64,000 nucleotides of DNA from Yersinia entomophaga (GCF_001656035.1 NZ_CP010029.1:1933076-1997075), one strand, 5' to 3'; positions 49,233-59,893 are shown, numbered from the stretch's first letter. The notes: generated from the letters alone by a model not told the origin. A program made the numbers and translations.

Positions 49233-50495
49233 AGATAACTCCCCAAGTAAAATAATAAAAACAAAAAATACGTAAAATCATAATTATCAATAAATAATAA
49301 GTACGGTAATAATTATTGTTATCATCCGTTAGATAAAGCAAATCAAATTATATAAAAAGATATATTTTTATATATTATGTTTTCCAAAGCAATCTTTCAC
49401 ATAGACTCAAACGCACGCAAGCCACTGAATACATGAAAGAAAAATACAAAACAAAGAGCAATGATTTTTGAATGTTAAATTATCACAGTCCCTTTTCACA
49501 TCGAAATCATACTAATTAATCATTATGCATATCCATATAATTACATTTAATCTTTAAGAAGGTTTAGGCCTTACTGTTAAAAGTACAGATAATTACTGCA
49601 TTTGAAAAGAGGAATTTATCGAAATAAGTAACCTATATATAACAGTTAAACTTAAACTTATAACAGAATACCATTTAATATGAGTTATCATTCATTATAC
49701 CGCTGAAATAAGTAATTATTATCATGTAACTATAGTTCATAAGACATCTTTACTTTTATAAGAATTATATAATTACATCTAAATTCACTAGCTAATGAAT
49801 TATTTATATCTTTGATGATAATTTTGTATTGAATACGAATATCACATCAAAATCAGTTAAGTTAAGTTAAGTTAAGTTAAGTTAAGTTAAGTTAAGTTAA
49901 GTTAAGTTAACACACAATACGAATCCAGACTAAACAATCAAAGAACACAAATTAAAATTAATAGAATTGATTCCAATAAGAATATTTTATTAATGATGTT
50001 TATATATTTAATATTGCGTGAACATTTAATTTATTATTATCTATAGTTCAACACACACTATATAAAATTATTAATAAAATAGAAATTTTTATTTTTAACA
50101 TCGATGTGGATAATATTAAGTTCAATTTACTACATGCTGTTACATTGTAAGAAAAAACTATTACTTCACAAAGTGAAACTCCAATTAAATAAAATTACGA
50201 CATAAGTTTATCAATTAAAAACGGAGACCAACGCTAACCAACTTAAGGTTAGTGATAATAATACATTAGCATAGCCAACTCGCAAGAATAGCTTATTTGC
50301 TTTACTGAAAACCATTAAATTTAAACATCCTCTCATAGACCGAACCCGCTATTTTTTATTTAATTAATCAATCCTTACTCAAAAATTCAATAAAATTAAA
50401 ATTAAAAAGTTGGGTGTAATATGTAATAGACGTGGCTTTATCGTGTTCGGTAGTTAGTGAATTTATAGTTTTTTTTGCATTACAGCATTTAGAAA
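49233..50495. other. Long AT-rich non-coding stretch upstream of the small regulator
   Basis: This is about 1.26 kb of very AT-rich DNA without a convincing gene on either strand. It holds an 11-copy GTTAA repeat (listed separately) and likely the promoter of the winged-helix gene near its left end. A bacterial silencer such as H-NS would be expected to bind here (inference). Confidence 0.6.
49856..49910. repeat. Pentanucleotide tandem repeat, 11 x GTTAA
   Basis: Eleven perfect copies of GTTAA run head to tail over 55 bp in non-coding DNA about 620 bp upstream of the winged-helix regulator start. Copy number changes by slippage are likely. Confidence 0.97.
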
Positions 50496-50943
50496 ATGGC
50501 CTAAAAAAATAAACTCTATCAAGGCACTATAAAGCAAGCTGAAAAGCCAGCTCAGAAATTGGAAGTATATACATACAATATTGATGAGGTAGCGACCCAG
50601 CGTAATAAAAATGAACTTAAGCCAAAGGATAGGCTTAGCCGCGGCTGGATACGTTTTACAATGAAAATTGACCGCATCCACTGTGAACACGATGCTAACT
50701 GCTATGCGGTGAGTAAAGAAGGTAGGATGGGATTTATTTTCGCCCAACGATACATTGCCCGCACAATACAAAGTTAGATGATTTTCAATGGCTCAAATAA
50801 TTTGATGCTGGGAATACCTTAGATACGTTTACAGCAAATACAACCATCAGGGACGGTATTGTGATTGATGCTTCCGACTTTAAATATAAGTGTTCTCTTC
50901 TGACGCTAAAGCAATGCTTGGAGCAAGTATTATGCCCAAGTTA
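50496..50943 (+). pseudogene. Degenerate coding fragments of unknown gene
   Basis: A frame starting ATG GCC is stopped at once by TAA (50502-50504). It then stays open for 90 codons (KNKLYQGTIKQAEKPAQKLE, later DRIHCEHDANCYAVSKEG) to a TAG at 50775-50777. In another frame DFQWLK and, after a stop, TTIRDGIVIDASDFKYK with TLKQCLEQVLCPS run on to 50943. The protein-like pieces across shifted frames suggest one decayed gene. The family is not recognised. Confidence 0.4.
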
Positions 50944-51347
50944 AACGGCAACTTTCTAAATTTATAGCGGTTTCTAGTTTAAGATTATTTTTAGATTGTT
51001 GTGCACACAACGAGTGGGCTAATAGCTTATTTAAGCACTAATCGCCATTTTCCCAATAGGATGATGATCGCCGTCATACATAGCTATAGCAATATTTATG
51101 GGCTATACGCTGAAGAAGTTCTTAGGCGAGCATTGAGTTGTCTTGCGCTTCGTTCTATTCATATCAAGATCCACGCGTAGAAAGCATGGCATGTATAAAT
51201 TTTTAAGGTGGGAAATTTATCTGCGGATAACTATGCGTTTTGCAGACAGAATCTATGAGTATCGACTGATACAACGAGGGGGAAAAATTTAATTCATTGA
51301 TATAAATGGATTTATTAGAGGTTGGGAAATATTCTGAGACATGTTTT
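50944..51347. other. Gap between degenerate gene and tRNA-Gly
   Basis: No gene is supported. A 39-codon frame from the ATG at 51061 (MMIAVIHSYSNIYGLYAEEV) is protein-like but short and may be another fragment. No copy of the tRNA 3' end that would mark an attachment site is visible. Confidence 0.5.
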
Positions 51348-51421
51348 TGGAGCGGGTGAAGGGAATCGAACCCTCGTATGCAGCTTGGGAAGCTGCCGTT
51401 CTACCATTGAACTACACCCGC
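51348..51421 (-). tRNA. glyU: tRNA-Gly (anticodon CCC)
   Basis: The 74-nt sequence folds into a cloverleaf: acceptor stem GCGGGTG/CACCCGC, anticodon arm GCAGC-TTCCCAA-GCTGC with CCC at the anticodon positions, T arm with GTTCGATTC, and an encoded CCA end. In E. coli glyU is a known site for genomic islands next to its 3' side. Here the 3' end faces the AT-rich accessory region. Confidence 0.95.
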
Positions 51422-51542
51422 GTCTATGTGCGAGTGGCATTATAACCGGTTATGCCTTAGGGGCAAGGAAAGATATGCTTTAACTGCCGGAATTTTAAGC
51501 TGTTAGCGTTGTTATTTTCTTAACTGGCTTATTTGATAGCTG

Positions 51543-51565
51543 TAAAAAAGGGCGCCTAAGCGCCC
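51543..51565 (-). terminator. Rho-independent terminator after lysS
   Basis: gggcgc-ctaa-gcgccc (51550-51565) is followed on the minus strand by six T (51544-51549). It lies about 20 bp after the lysS stop. Confidence 0.92.
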
Positions 51566-51584
51566 TCATCGATAAAGTTCGGGA

Positions 51585-53102
51585 TTACTTAACCGGACGC
51601 ATCGCAGGGAACAGAATCACATCACGAATGGTGTGGCTGTTAGTAAACAACATAACCATACGGTCGATCCCAATGCCCAGACCAGCGGTCGGCGGCAAGC
51701 CGTGTTCCAACGCAGTGACATAATCTTCGTCGTAGAACATTGCTTCGTCATCGCCTTCATCTTTAGCACGAACCTGCTCCGCAAAGCGCTCGGCCTGATC
51801 TTCCGCATCATTTAACTCTGAGAAACCATTACCGATTTCACGGCCGCCGATAAAGAATTCGAAACGGTCAGTGATGAATGGATTATCATCATTACGGCGA
51901 GCCAATGGCGAAACTTCTGCTGGGTATTCAGTGATGAAGGTTGGCTGAATCAGATGGCTCTCTGCGGTTTCTTCGAAGATTTCACACTGAACACGCCCCA
52001 GCCCCCAGCTCTTCTCGACTTTGATTCCCAGAGACTCAGCGATAGCAACAGCTTTATCCATGTCGTCCAGATCGGTAACGTTGGTTTCAGGACGATATTT
52101 GCAAATCGCTTCTTTCATGGTCAGTTTGGCAAATGGTTTGCCAAAATCGAATTCCTGCTCGCCGTATTTAACGACGCTGCTGCCCAAAATGGTTTCTGTC
52201 AGCGTGCGGAACAGTTCTTCAGTCAGAACGATCAGATCTTTGTAATCCGCATACGCCATATAGAGTTCCATCATGGTGAACTCAGGATTATGACGCGGAG
52301 AAACGCCTTCGTTACGGAAGTTACGGTTAATTTCGAATACGCGCTCAAAACCACCAACAACCAAACGTTTCAGATACAGCTCAGGCGCAATACGCAGGTA
52401 CATGTCGATATCTAACGCATTATGATGAGTGATAAACGGACGAGCAGATGCGCCGCCAGGAATCACTTGCATCATCGGCGTTTCAACTTCCATAAAGCCT
52501 TTTTCCACCATGAACTGGCGGATGCCGGACATTACCTGAGAACGCACTTTGAAAGTATTACGCGATTCATCGTTGGCAATCAGATCCAGATAGCGCTGAC
52601 GATAGCGAGTTTCCTGATCGGCCAAACCGTGGAATTTGTCAGGCAACGGACGCAGCGCCTTGGTTAGCAAGCGCAGTTCGCTACAGTGGATAGACAGTTC
52701 CCCAGTTTTGGTTTTGAACAGCTTACCGCGAGCGCCGAGAATATCCCCCAGATCCCACTTTTTAAACTCTTCGTTGTAAACGCCGTCTGCCAAATCGTCA
52801 CGGGAAACGTACAGCTGGATACGACCGCCGACGTCCTGCAAGGTAACAAAAGAGGCTTTACCCATGATGCGACGAGTCATCATGCGGCCAGCCACGGTCA
52901 CTTCTACGCCCAGCGCTTCTAATTCTTCGTTATCTTTATCACCGTACGCAGCATGCAGTTGATCTGAGAGGTTCTCCCGACGAAAATCGTTCGGGAAAGC
53001 AATACCCTTCTCACGTAGTGCAGCCAATTTTTCACGACGCGCCTGTAATTCACTATTCAGTTCTTGCACTTGCTCAGCGACTTGTGGTTTTTGCTCTGAC
53101 AT
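51585..53102 (-). CDS. lysS: Lysyl-tRNA synthetase, class II
   Basis: LysS charges tRNA-Lys. The 505-residue enzyme has the N-terminal OB-fold anticodon domain ([23 protein letters not shown]). The class II catalytic core follows, with FLEVETPMM-type motif 1 ([21 protein letters not shown]), motif 2 in [15 protein letters not shown] and motif 3 in [12 protein letters not shown]. It is 9 nt after prfB in the usual prfB-lysS operon. Confidence 0.98.
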   Translation of the reverse strand: MSEQKPQVAEQVQELNSELQARREKLAALREKGIAFPNDFRRENLSDQLHAAYGDKDNEELEALGVEVTVAGRMMTRRIMGKASFVTLQDVGGRIQLYVSRDDLADGVYNEEFKKWDLGDILGARGKLFKTKTGELSIHCSELRLLTKALRPLPDKFHGLADQETRYRQRYLDLIANDESRNTFKVRSQVMSGIRQFMVEKGFMEVETPMMQVIPGGASARPFITHHNALDIDMYLRIAPELYLKRLVVGGFERVFEINRNFRNEGVSPRHNPEFTMMELYMAYADYKDLIVLTEELFRTLTETILGSSVVKYGEQEFDFGKPFAKLTMKEAICKYRPETNVTDLDDMDKAVAIAESLGIKVEKSWGLGRVQCEIFEETAESHLIQPTFITEYPAEVSPLARRNDDNPFITDRFEFFIGGREIGNGFSELNDAEDQAERFAEQVRAKDEGDDEAMFYDEDYVTALEHGLPPTAGLGIGIDRMVMLFTNSHTIRDVILFPAMRPVK

Positions 53103-53111
53103 TTCAGTTCC

Positions 53112-54210
53112 TCATAACCCGGCTTTCAAACTTGCCTCAATGAATTTATCCAGGTCGCCATCCAGTACGGCCTGCGTATTACGCGTTTCAACGCCGGTGC
53201 GTAAATCCTTAATACGGGAATCATCCAGTACATAAGAACGGATTTGGCTGCCCCAGCCGATGTCGGATTTGTTGTCTTCCAACATCTGTTTATCAGCATT
53301 TTTCTTTTGCATCTCAAACTCATACAGCTTGGCTTTCAGCTGTTTCATGGCTTGATCTTTGTTTTTATGCTGAGAACGGTCGTTCTGGCACTGAGTCACA
53401 ATATTGGTCGGAATATGGGTAATACGTACCGCAGACTCAGTTTTGTTTACGTGCTGACCACCGGCACCGGAAGCACGGTATACGTCAATACGCAAATCTG
53501 CCGGGTTAATTTCGATATCAATATCGTCATCGACTTCCGGGTAGACAAAAGCAGAGCTGAAAGAGGTGTGGCGACGGCCACCGGAATCGAACGGACTCTT
53601 ACGCACCAGGCGATGTACGCCGGTTTCAGTACGCAACCAGCCGAACGCGTATTCACCGATGATCTTGATGGTGGCAGATTTCAAACCTGCGACGTCACCG
53701 TCAGATTCTTCGATGATTTCGGTTTTAAAGCCTTTGGCTTCAGCCCAACGCAGATACATTCGCAGCAACATGCTCGCCCAGTCCTGCGCTTCGGTGCCGC
53801 CTGAACCGGCTTGCAGATCGAGATAACAGTTGGCGCTGTCGTATTCGCCGGAGAACATACGACGGAATTCCAACTGGCCCAGTTTGCCATCAAGGATTTC
53901 CAACTCGGCAACGGCTTCGTCGAAAGTCTCTTCATCGTCGGCTTCAATAGCCAATTCCAGCAAGCCAGAAACGTCTTCCAAACCTTGAGCCAATTGGTCA
54001 ATAGTGGTGACAATTTCTTCTAATGCGGAACGTTCTTTACCCAAGGCTTGCGCGCGCTCGGGCTCATTCCAAACGTCAGGCTGCTCCAGCTCGGCGTTTA
54101 CTTCTTCCAGTCGCTCTTTCTTTGCATCATAGTCAAAGATACCCCCTGATAACGGCGGTCCGTTCGGACAGATCCTGGATACGGTTTTTTACCGGATTAA
54201 TTTCAAACAT
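53112..54210 (-). CDS. prfB: Peptide chain release factor 2, programmed +1 frameshift
   Basis: RF2 ends translation at UGA and UAA. The gene starts at the ATG at 54210 ([19 protein letters not shown]) and reads 25 codons to CTT. There an in-frame TGA is bypassed by a +1 shift, and the second frame runs 340 codons to 53112, giving 365 aa, the E. coli length. The tripeptide anticodon motif SPF ([12 protein letters not shown]) and the catalytic GGQ ([15 protein letters not shown]) are intact. It is downstream of recJ and upstream of lysS. Confidence 0.97.
54133..54147 (-). promoter_or_regulatory. prfB programmed frameshift site
   Basis: On the minus strand AGGGGGT, a Shine-Dalgarno-like signal, sits three bases before the slippery CTT-TGA-C. 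This is the classic autoregulatory RF2 frameshift: low RF2 lets the ribosome shift +1 at the UGA. Confidence 0.96.
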
Positions 54211-54370
54211 TTTTTTGATGTCTTAGGTTGAGTCGTTGATGGCGGAATGCCATTCGAACCGATAATTCTAACGGATCTCAACGACGGTTTATAGCAAGTT
54301 GACCGTATTTATGGCGCTATCTGGACGAATCGCGCCATTAGTCGCATTTTGCGAACTTTTAACATTCTGA

Positions 54371-56104
54371 CTAATAAGGCCAGAGGTGCTGAATCAGCAA
54401 TTGAACGTTGCGGTTACCGCGGAATTCATTGATATCCAACTTATAAGCCACTTTAACTTCGCGCACGCTGCTATCCGGCCATAAAGTGGTATCAATATTA
54501 AACGCGATACCATCCAGCAACGGGCCACCGTTTAACGGTTCCAGCATCACTTTCAGATGGCGTTCCCCCACCAGCCGTTGCTGCAACAGCCGGAATTTTC
54601 CGTCGAAAGTCGGTTCAGGGAAAGCCTGCCCCCAAGGGCCGCCGTCACGTAATAATTCTGCGGTTTCCAGCGTCATTTGCGCGCCGGTCAGTTCGCCATC
54701 GGACCAGATAACCCCTTCAAGCTGAGAGGCATCCATCCACTCGCCCACCAAATCGGCAAAACGCTGACGGAACTCGTCGAATTTTTGCTGTTCCAGCGAT
54801 AAACCTGCGGCCATAGCGTGGCCACCAAACTTCAGCATCAGGCCAGGATTGAGCGTATCCAGGCGTTCCAGCGCATCGCGCATATGTAGCCCCGCGACCG
54901 AACGTCCCGAACCTTTTAGTATTCCTTCTCCCGCTGGCGCGAAAGCAATCACCGGGCGGTGAAAACGTTCTTTGATACGCGAAGCAAGAATCCCTACCAC
55001 CCCCTGATGCCATTCGGCGTGATACATGGCAATGCCGTAAGGCAACTCCGTGCTGGTACGTTCCAGTTGGTCACAAAGTTGTAAAGCCTCAACCTGCATG
55101 CTTTGTTCTATTTCACGCCGCGCCAGGTTCAAGCTATCCAAATCCATCGCCAGTGCGCGCGCCTGAGCAATATCATCACTCAAAAGTAGCGCCACGCCGA
55201 TAGACATATCATCCAGACGACCGGCGGCATTCAGCCGAGGGCCAAGGGAAAAGCCCAAATCGCTGGCTGCCAGCTGGCGCGCATCACGGTTTGCCACTTC
55301 CAGTAGCGCTTTGATTCCGGGGCGGCATTTTCCCGCCCGAATTCGGCTCAACCCTTGGTGTACCAAAATACGGTTATTGGCATCCAGTGGCACCACATCG
55401 GCGACCGTTCCCAAAGCCACCAAATCCAGCAACTCCGCTAAATTAGGAATCGCCAGCGCTCGTTGCTCAAACCAGCCGCTATCCCGTAATCGCGCACGCA
55501 AAGCCAGCATGAGGTAAAAAGTCACGCCAACACCAGCCAGCGATTTCGATGGAAAATCGCAGCCCACCAGATTGGGGTTAATAATGGCTTCGGCTGCCGG
55601 CAAAACGTCACCCGGCAAGTGGTGATCGGTAACCAGCACCTTAATCCCATGAGCATGAGCCAAATCAACGCCTGCATGGGAAGAAATACCGTTATCTACG
55701 GTTACGATAAGATCCGCACCGCGGGCAATAACCTGTTCAACCACTTCCGGGCTAAGGCCGTATCCATCATCAAAACGATTTGGAACCAGATAATCGACGT
55801 GGCTGCAGCCCATACTGCGCAGAGATAACACGGCTAAGGCGGTGCTGGTCGCGCCATCGGCATCGAAATCACCGACAATCATAATACGCTGGCTATCGGC
55901 CAATGCCTGCTGCAACAAACTGACCCCGGCATCAATGCCGTCCAGCTGTTGATAAGCCAGCAGGCCTTTCACTCCGCGCTCCAGCTCTTGCGCCCCTTTC
56001 ACACCGCGAGAGGCGTACAAACGACGTAGCAACGGATGCAATTGCTCCGGCAGCGCACTCTCATCGGCAAGTTCGCGACGACGAAGTTGGGTTTTTATAG
56101 CCAC
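54371..56104 (-). CDS. recJ: Single-strand DNA 5'-3' exonuclease RecJ
   Basis: RecJ is a DHH-family nuclease for RecF-pathway recombination and mismatch repair. The 577-residue length equals that of E. coli. Motif I is DFDADG (residues 79-84), with VDNGISSH and VTDHH next. GPRLNAAGRLDDM is the next conserved block, and the DHHA1-domain GGHAMAAGLSL comes later. It lies 6 nt after dsbC, in the operon order xerD-dsbC-recJ-prfB-lysS. Confidence 0.97.
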   Translation of the reverse strand: MAIKTQLRRRELADESALPEQLHPLLRRLYASRGVKGAQELERGVKGLLAYQQLDGIDAGVSLLQQALADSQRIMIVGDFDADGATSTALAVLSLRSMGCSHVDYLVPNRFDDGYGLSPEVVEQVIARGADLIVTVDNGISSHAGVDLAHAHGIKVLVTDHHLPGDVLPAAEAIINPNLVGCDFPSKSLAGVGVTFYLMLALRARLRDSGWFEQRALAIPNLAELLDLVALGTVADVVPLDANNRILVHQGLSRIRAGKCRPGIKALLEVANRDARQLAASDLGFSLGPRLNAAGRLDDMSIGVALLLSDDIAQARALAMDLDSLNLARREIEQSMQVEALQLCDQLERTSTELPYGIAMYHAEWHQGVVGILASRIKERFHRPVIAFAPAGEGILKGSGRSVAGLHMRDALERLDTLNPGLMLKFGGHAMAAGLSLEQQKFDEFRQRFADLVGEWMDASQLEGVIWSDGELTGAQMTLETAELLRDGGPWGQAFPEPTFDGKFRLLQQRLVGERHLKVMLEPLNGGPLLDGIAFNIDTTLWPDSSVREVKVAYKLDINEFRGNRNVQLLIQHLWPY

Positions 56105-56110
56105 TGGCGA

Positions 56111-56827
56111 TCAACCACCGGTTTTCTTGGAAGCCTGATGCGCTCGCAGCATGGCAAGCATCTCTTTTGGCCCCTGATAGCCCGGAACAATGGTGCCATC
56201 CTGCAATACGATAGCCGGAGTACCCTGAATGCCGAATTGCACCCCTAGCTGATAATGTTTAGCAATATCGGTTTTACAGGTTGCCGGGGAAATAGCATCA
56301 CCTTTCATCGCCGCATCAAAAGATTTATTGCGGTTAGCGGTACACCAGATAGAACGCATGTCTTTTTCCGCCTGAGAACTCAGCCCCTGACGCGGGAACG
56401 CCAGATAACGCACGGTAATACCCAGCGCGTTATAGTCACTCATTTCTTCATGCAGTTTATGGCAGTACCCGCAGGTGATATCGGTAAACACGGTAATCAC
56501 GTGTTTTTCCTGCGGCGCTTTGTAGACAATCATTTCACCGCTTAATGCTTCCAGTTTTTTCAGCAGCAATTGATTAGTTACGTTAACCGGCTGTGCGCCA
56601 CTAACGTCATACAGCGGGCCTTGCAGCAGCTGTTTGCCATCGGCGGAAATATAAAGCACTCCGCTGTCCGTCATTACCGTGCTTAAACCAGCGATAGGGG
56701 AAGGCTGGATTTCAGCATTTTTAATATCCAGTTTTTTCAATGTCTGTTGGATAGCAGCATCATCGGCATACGCCAAACCAGAAAGCGAAGCCATTAAGAT
56801 TGGCAGCAACAGTAAACTTTTTTTCAT
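56111..56827 (-). CDS. dsbC: Periplasmic disulfide isomerase DsbC
   Basis: DsbC corrects wrong disulfides in the periplasm. The 238-residue protein has a signal peptide ending in GLAYA. A dimerisation domain follows, then a thioredoxin domain with the CGYC active site (DITCGYCHKLHEEM). A second structural Cys pair (SIWCTANRN and SPATCKTDI) and the GTPAIVLQDG cis-Pro loop are present. Confidence 0.97.
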   Translation of the reverse strand: MKKSLLLLPILMASLSGLAYADDAAIQQTLKKLDIKNAEIQPSPIAGLSTVMTDSGVLYISADGKQLLQGPLYDVSGAQPVNVTNQLLLKKLEALSGEMIVYKAPQEKHVITVFTDITCGYCHKLHEEMSDYNALGITVRYLAFPRQGLSSQAEKDMRSIWCTANRNKSFDAAMKGDAISPATCKTDIAKHYQLGVQFGIQGTPAIVLQDGTIVPGYQGPKEMLAMLRAHQASKKTGG

Positions 56828-56858
56828 TGAATAATCCTATTTTTCTTCTACAGCGCAA

Positions 56859-57758
56859 TCATGCGCGCGGATGGTGCTGTTGATGTAGCTGTTTCAGGCG
56901 TTCCGTCGCTACATGAGTATAAATCTGGGTGGTCGACAAATCGCTATGGCCTAATAGCATCTGAACCACGCGTAAATCCGCCCCGTGGTTCAGTAAATGC
57001 GTCGCAAAAGCGTGACGTAATACATGGGGGGAAAGGCGCTCACTATCGATACCCGCAAGGATCGCATAGTGTTTGATACGATGCCAGAAAGTCTGTCGAG
57101 TCATTTGCTGACTGCGATTACTGGGGAACAATACGTCCAGCGCCTGGCCGTTAATCAACCAAGGCCGCCCATGTTCCATATAATTCTCAATCCAGTAAAC
57201 CGCTTCTTCACCAAGCGGTACTAATCGCTCTTTATTCCCCTTACCTATGACTCGCACCACGCCCTGCCGCAAACTGACATCACTAATGGTTAATCCGACC
57301 AATTCAGACACACGCAAACCGGTGGCGTACAGCACCTCTAGCATCGCTTTGTCTCTGAGTTCCAAAGGAATATCGACATTCGGTGAGTTCAGCAGTGCGT
57401 CAACCTGCGCTTCGCTTAAGTCCTTCGGCAAACGTTGGGGTAATTTGGGCGATGACAACAGCGCGGTTGGGTCATCTTCTCGCAATTTTTCTCTATATAA
57501 ATATTGGAAAAACCGACGCATTGCGCTCAGCAAACGAGCCGAACTGGTAGCCTTATAGCCTCCCTCAATGCGTTCCGCCAGAAAGGACTGCAAATCCAAA
57601 GGATCGGCCTGCAGCAAATCCTTATTGTGGTGGTGTAACCAGCCAGCCAGCGCCTGAAGATCCAGACGGTACGAAGCCAGAGTATTTTCGGCCAGATTAC
57701 GTTCCAGCCACAGGGCATCCAAAAACTGTTCAATCAGCGGGTTATTTTGCTGTTGCAT
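56859..57758 (-). CDS. xerD: Tyrosine recombinase XerD
   Basis: XerD resolves chromosome dimers at dif with XerC and FtsK. The ATG at 57758 ([20 protein letters not shown]), with GAGGAA upstream, gives 299 aa; an upstream ATG at 57773 lacks a good ribosome site. Catalytic residues are visible in [12 protein letters not shown] (Arg), [12 protein letters not shown] (His and Arg) and [15 protein letters not shown] (His and nucleophile Tyr). Confidence 0.96.
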   Translation of the reverse strand: MQQQNNPLIEQFLDALWLERNLAENTLASYRLDLQALAGWLHHHNKDLLQADPLDLQSFLAERIEGGYKATSSARLLSAMRRFFQYLYREKLREDDPTALLSSPKLPQRLPKDLSEAQVDALLNSPNVDIPLELRDKAMLEVLYATGLRVSELVGLTISDVSLRQGVVRVIGKGNKERLVPLGEEAVYWIENYMEHGRPWLINGQALDVLFPSNRSQQMTRQTFWHRIKHYAILAGIDSERLSPHVLRHAFATHLLNHGADLRVVQMLLGHSDLSTTQIYTHVATERLKQLHQQHHPRA

Positions 57759-57865
57759 CCAGATTCCTCTCATCGATTGAACTCAGCATGGCATTATGCC
57801 TGATGAGGGCACAAATCTGGTACACTCGATGCTATTCCTATTCGTTAATGCTATGGCTACACAAC

Positions 57866-58384
57866 ATGAAGATTGGTCTCTTTTACGGCTCCAGCACCTG
57901 TTACACCGAAATTGTGGCAGAAAAAATTCGCGATATTCTCGGTGAAGATTTGATCGATCTGCACAATCTGAAAGACGCAGACCCTGCGCTGATGGAACAG
58001 TATTCTGTGCTTATTCTGGGGATTCCTACCTGGGATTTCGGCGAACTACAGGAAGATTGGGAAGCGATCTGGCCACGGTTGAGTCAGTTGAATCTGCGGG
58101 GAAAAATTGTCGCCATGTACGGTATGGGCGATCAATTCGGCTATAGCGAATGGTTCCTCGATGCTTTAGGCATGTTGCACGATCATATTGCCCCACTGGG
58201 CGTACAATTTATCGGTTTCTGGCCGACAGAAGGGTTCGAATTTACCAGCCCGAAACCATTAAGTGCTGATGGTAAACATTTCGTCGGCCTGGCTCTCGAT
58301 GATGTCAATCAATATGAATTAACCGACCAACGCGTTGAACAGTGGTGTGAGCAAATTCTGATTGAAATGGAATCCTTGCTGTAA
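57866..58384 (+). CDS. fldB: Flavodoxin FldB
   Basis: FldB is a short electron-transfer protein with FMN. The ATG at 57866 ([20 protein letters not shown]) gives 172 aa, near the 173 aa of E. coli FldB. The open frame extends further upstream but without homology. The phosphate loop GSSTCYTE and the flavin-stacking segments [13 protein letters not shown] and [13 protein letters not shown] are clear. It is divergent from xerD, as in E. coli. Confidence 0.95.
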   Translation: MKIGLFYGSSTCYTEIVAEKIRDILGEDLIDLHNLKDADPALMEQYSVLILGIPTWDFGELQEDWEAIWPRLSQLNLRGKIVAMYGMGDQFGYSEWFLDALGMLHDHIAPLGVQFIGFWPTEGFEFTSPKPLSADGKHFVGLALDDVNQYELTDQRVEQWCEQILIEMESLL

Positions 58385-58388
58385 TGCC

Positions 58389-58419
58389 AGCTGCGGGCGC
58401 AATGGCTGTGCCCGCAGCT
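58389..58419. terminator. Possible hairpin between fldB and creD
   Basis: Perfect 10-bp arms agctgcgggc and gcccgcagct enclose an 11-nt loop in the convergent gap. T-runs are lacking, so it may be a stability or weak termination structure for either gene. Confidence 0.45.
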
Positions 58420-58435
58420 TCGAACCTTCTCGCGG

Positions 58436-59827
58436 TTATTTCCACAGACGGAAATGTTCACTTCCGGCGCAGCCTGGCGGTGGAATTTCATGACGTTCGT
58501 CAGCAGGTTTTTTAGCAACCCGTCTCTGCGGATCGGCCAACTGATACCAATCCAGACGCCGAGTGAGCAACATCACTACCGCCAGCACGACAAACAGCAA
58601 ACCAGATCCTAATAACAACGCGTTATCTTCTGATTGCAGCAATCCGTAAAGTACCCCATACAGTAATAATAAACTGCCTGCAAACAGTCCGCCTCGCAGC
58701 CAACTACCCAGCACCGCGCCTAAATACACCACAATCAACAGACTACAACTTAGGCTGGCCACCAGATAAGCCAAGGCAAAACCGATATGCTCCGACAGTG
58801 CTAGTAACATCAGATAGAACAGAATTAACGCTATGCCAACCAGTAAATACTGGATTGGGTGCAAACGCAGTGACGTCAGGCTTTCAAACAGGAAGAAGCT
58901 GATAAACGTCAGGCCGATAAACAGAATCGCGTATTTAATGGCTCTTTGAGTTAACTGATAATGATTGACCGGCTCAATCAAGCTGGTGCTGAAAGCGGGT
59001 AACGCATCAAAATCAAACGGCACTTCATCTGTAGCAAAAATCACGTTCAGATTATTAGCAAACCAGGTGCTGCTCCAGTGAGCCTGAAAACCATTCGCGC
59101 CAACCCGTCGTTGATTCGGCAAGAAATCCCCGAGGAAATTAGGGTGCGGCCAGTTACTTTCCAGCGTGAGTTCACTACTGCGCCCCAAAGGTACCAAGGA
59201 CAAGCTGCTGGTTCCCATTAGTGTCAGAGTAAAATCAACCGTAGTTTCCCCTTGCTGTAAACGATGCAAATCCAGCATGGCGTGAATCCCCTGACTCCCC
59301 GCGCCTAAGTAAGCACCGGGCTGGAAATCCATCGCATCGCCGTTGATTTTCAGCGGAGACAGTTTCTGAATCCCTCGCGCATCGCTCAAACGCACCACTA
59401 AAATAGGTTTTCCAAACGTGATTCCGGGTCTGTTGAGGTAATCCAGGTTTTCACTATCAAATTTGGCACTGAAGTGCAGCGGACCCTGATAGACCTGAGT
59501 ACGATAAATGCCAAGTTGACGTACATCTACGTCCGGCGATCCCGTTACGGATAAGGTTTCCGGCAGTAGATAATGGAAACGGCTAACCTTTTCCTCGCGC
59601 TTTACGCCTTCTTTTTCAACGGTGACCATTTCGCTGTAAGGCACAACGATCAACGGACCAAGAATTTTTTGCGCGCCACTAGTGCTATCAGTGACTTTGC
59701 TAATCACGCTGTAACGGTAGTTGCTTCGTTCGCTAATCACGCTCATCAGCATTTCTTTGGGAATCATCATCAGTAAGATCAATCCCAGCAACGTGGTTAT
59801 TTTCCAGAACAATACGGATTTAAACAT
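58436..59827 (-). CDS. creD: Inner membrane protein CreD
   Basis: CreD is an inner membrane protein of the CreBC regulon, linked in other bacteria to envelope integrity and beta-lactam response. The 463-residue protein has an N-terminal membrane helix and a large periplasmic domain. A cluster of about five or six helices then follows (from around residue 300 to 430). A perfect CreB tag lies upstream in the creC-creD gap. It converges with fldB. Confidence 0.92.
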   Translation of the reverse strand: MFKSVLFWKITTLLGLILLMMIPKEMLMSVISERSNYRYSVISKVTDSTSGAQKILGPLIVVPYSEMVTVEKEGVKREEKVSRFHYLLPETLSVTGSPDVDVRQLGIYRTQVYQGPLHFSAKFDSENLDYLNRPGITFGKPILVVRLSDARGIQKLSPLKINGDAMDFQPGAYLGAGSQGIHAMLDLHRLQQGETTVDFTLTLMGTSSLSLVPLGRSSELTLESNWPHPNFLGDFLPNQRRVGANGFQAHWSSTWFANNLNVIFATDEVPFDFDALPAFSTSLIEPVNHYQLTQRAIKYAILFIGLTFISFFLFESLTSLRLHPIQYLLVGIALILFYLMLLALSEHIGFALAYLVASLSCSLLIVVYLGAVLGSWLRGGLFAGSLLLLYGVLYGLLQSEDNALLLGSGLLFVVLAVVMLLTRRLDWYQLADPQRRVAKKPADERHEIPPPGCAGSEHFRLWK

Positions 59828-59893
59828 AAGTGAGGCTCCTTAACGGTCATGAAGCCAGAATAAGACGCGGAAGTGAAAGCAGAATGAGCTTGT

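Noticed and set aside
49856..49910. CRISPR array
   Set aside because: The repeat unit is only 5 bp and has no spacers; it is a simple tandem repeat.
50463..50771. Minus-strand 102-codon hydrophobic frame
   Set aside because: It is antisense to the more protein-like plus-strand fragment; its hydrophobic character follows from the complementary AT-rich codons.
37212..51347. Integrated prophage or island with integrase at glyU
   Set aside because: No integrase gene, phage genes or duplicated tRNA end were found in the window.
51348..51421. tRNA-Gly with GCC anticodon
   Set aside because: The 7-nt loop reads TTCCCAA, so the anticodon is CCC.
53244..53804. Plus-strand 186-codon frame inside prfB
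   Set aside because: It is a complement shadow of conserved RF2 coding sequence.
53112..54210. prfB as a frameshifted pseudogene
   Set aside because: The break falls exactly at the known RF2 programmed +1 site with its SD-like signal, and total length is 365 aa.
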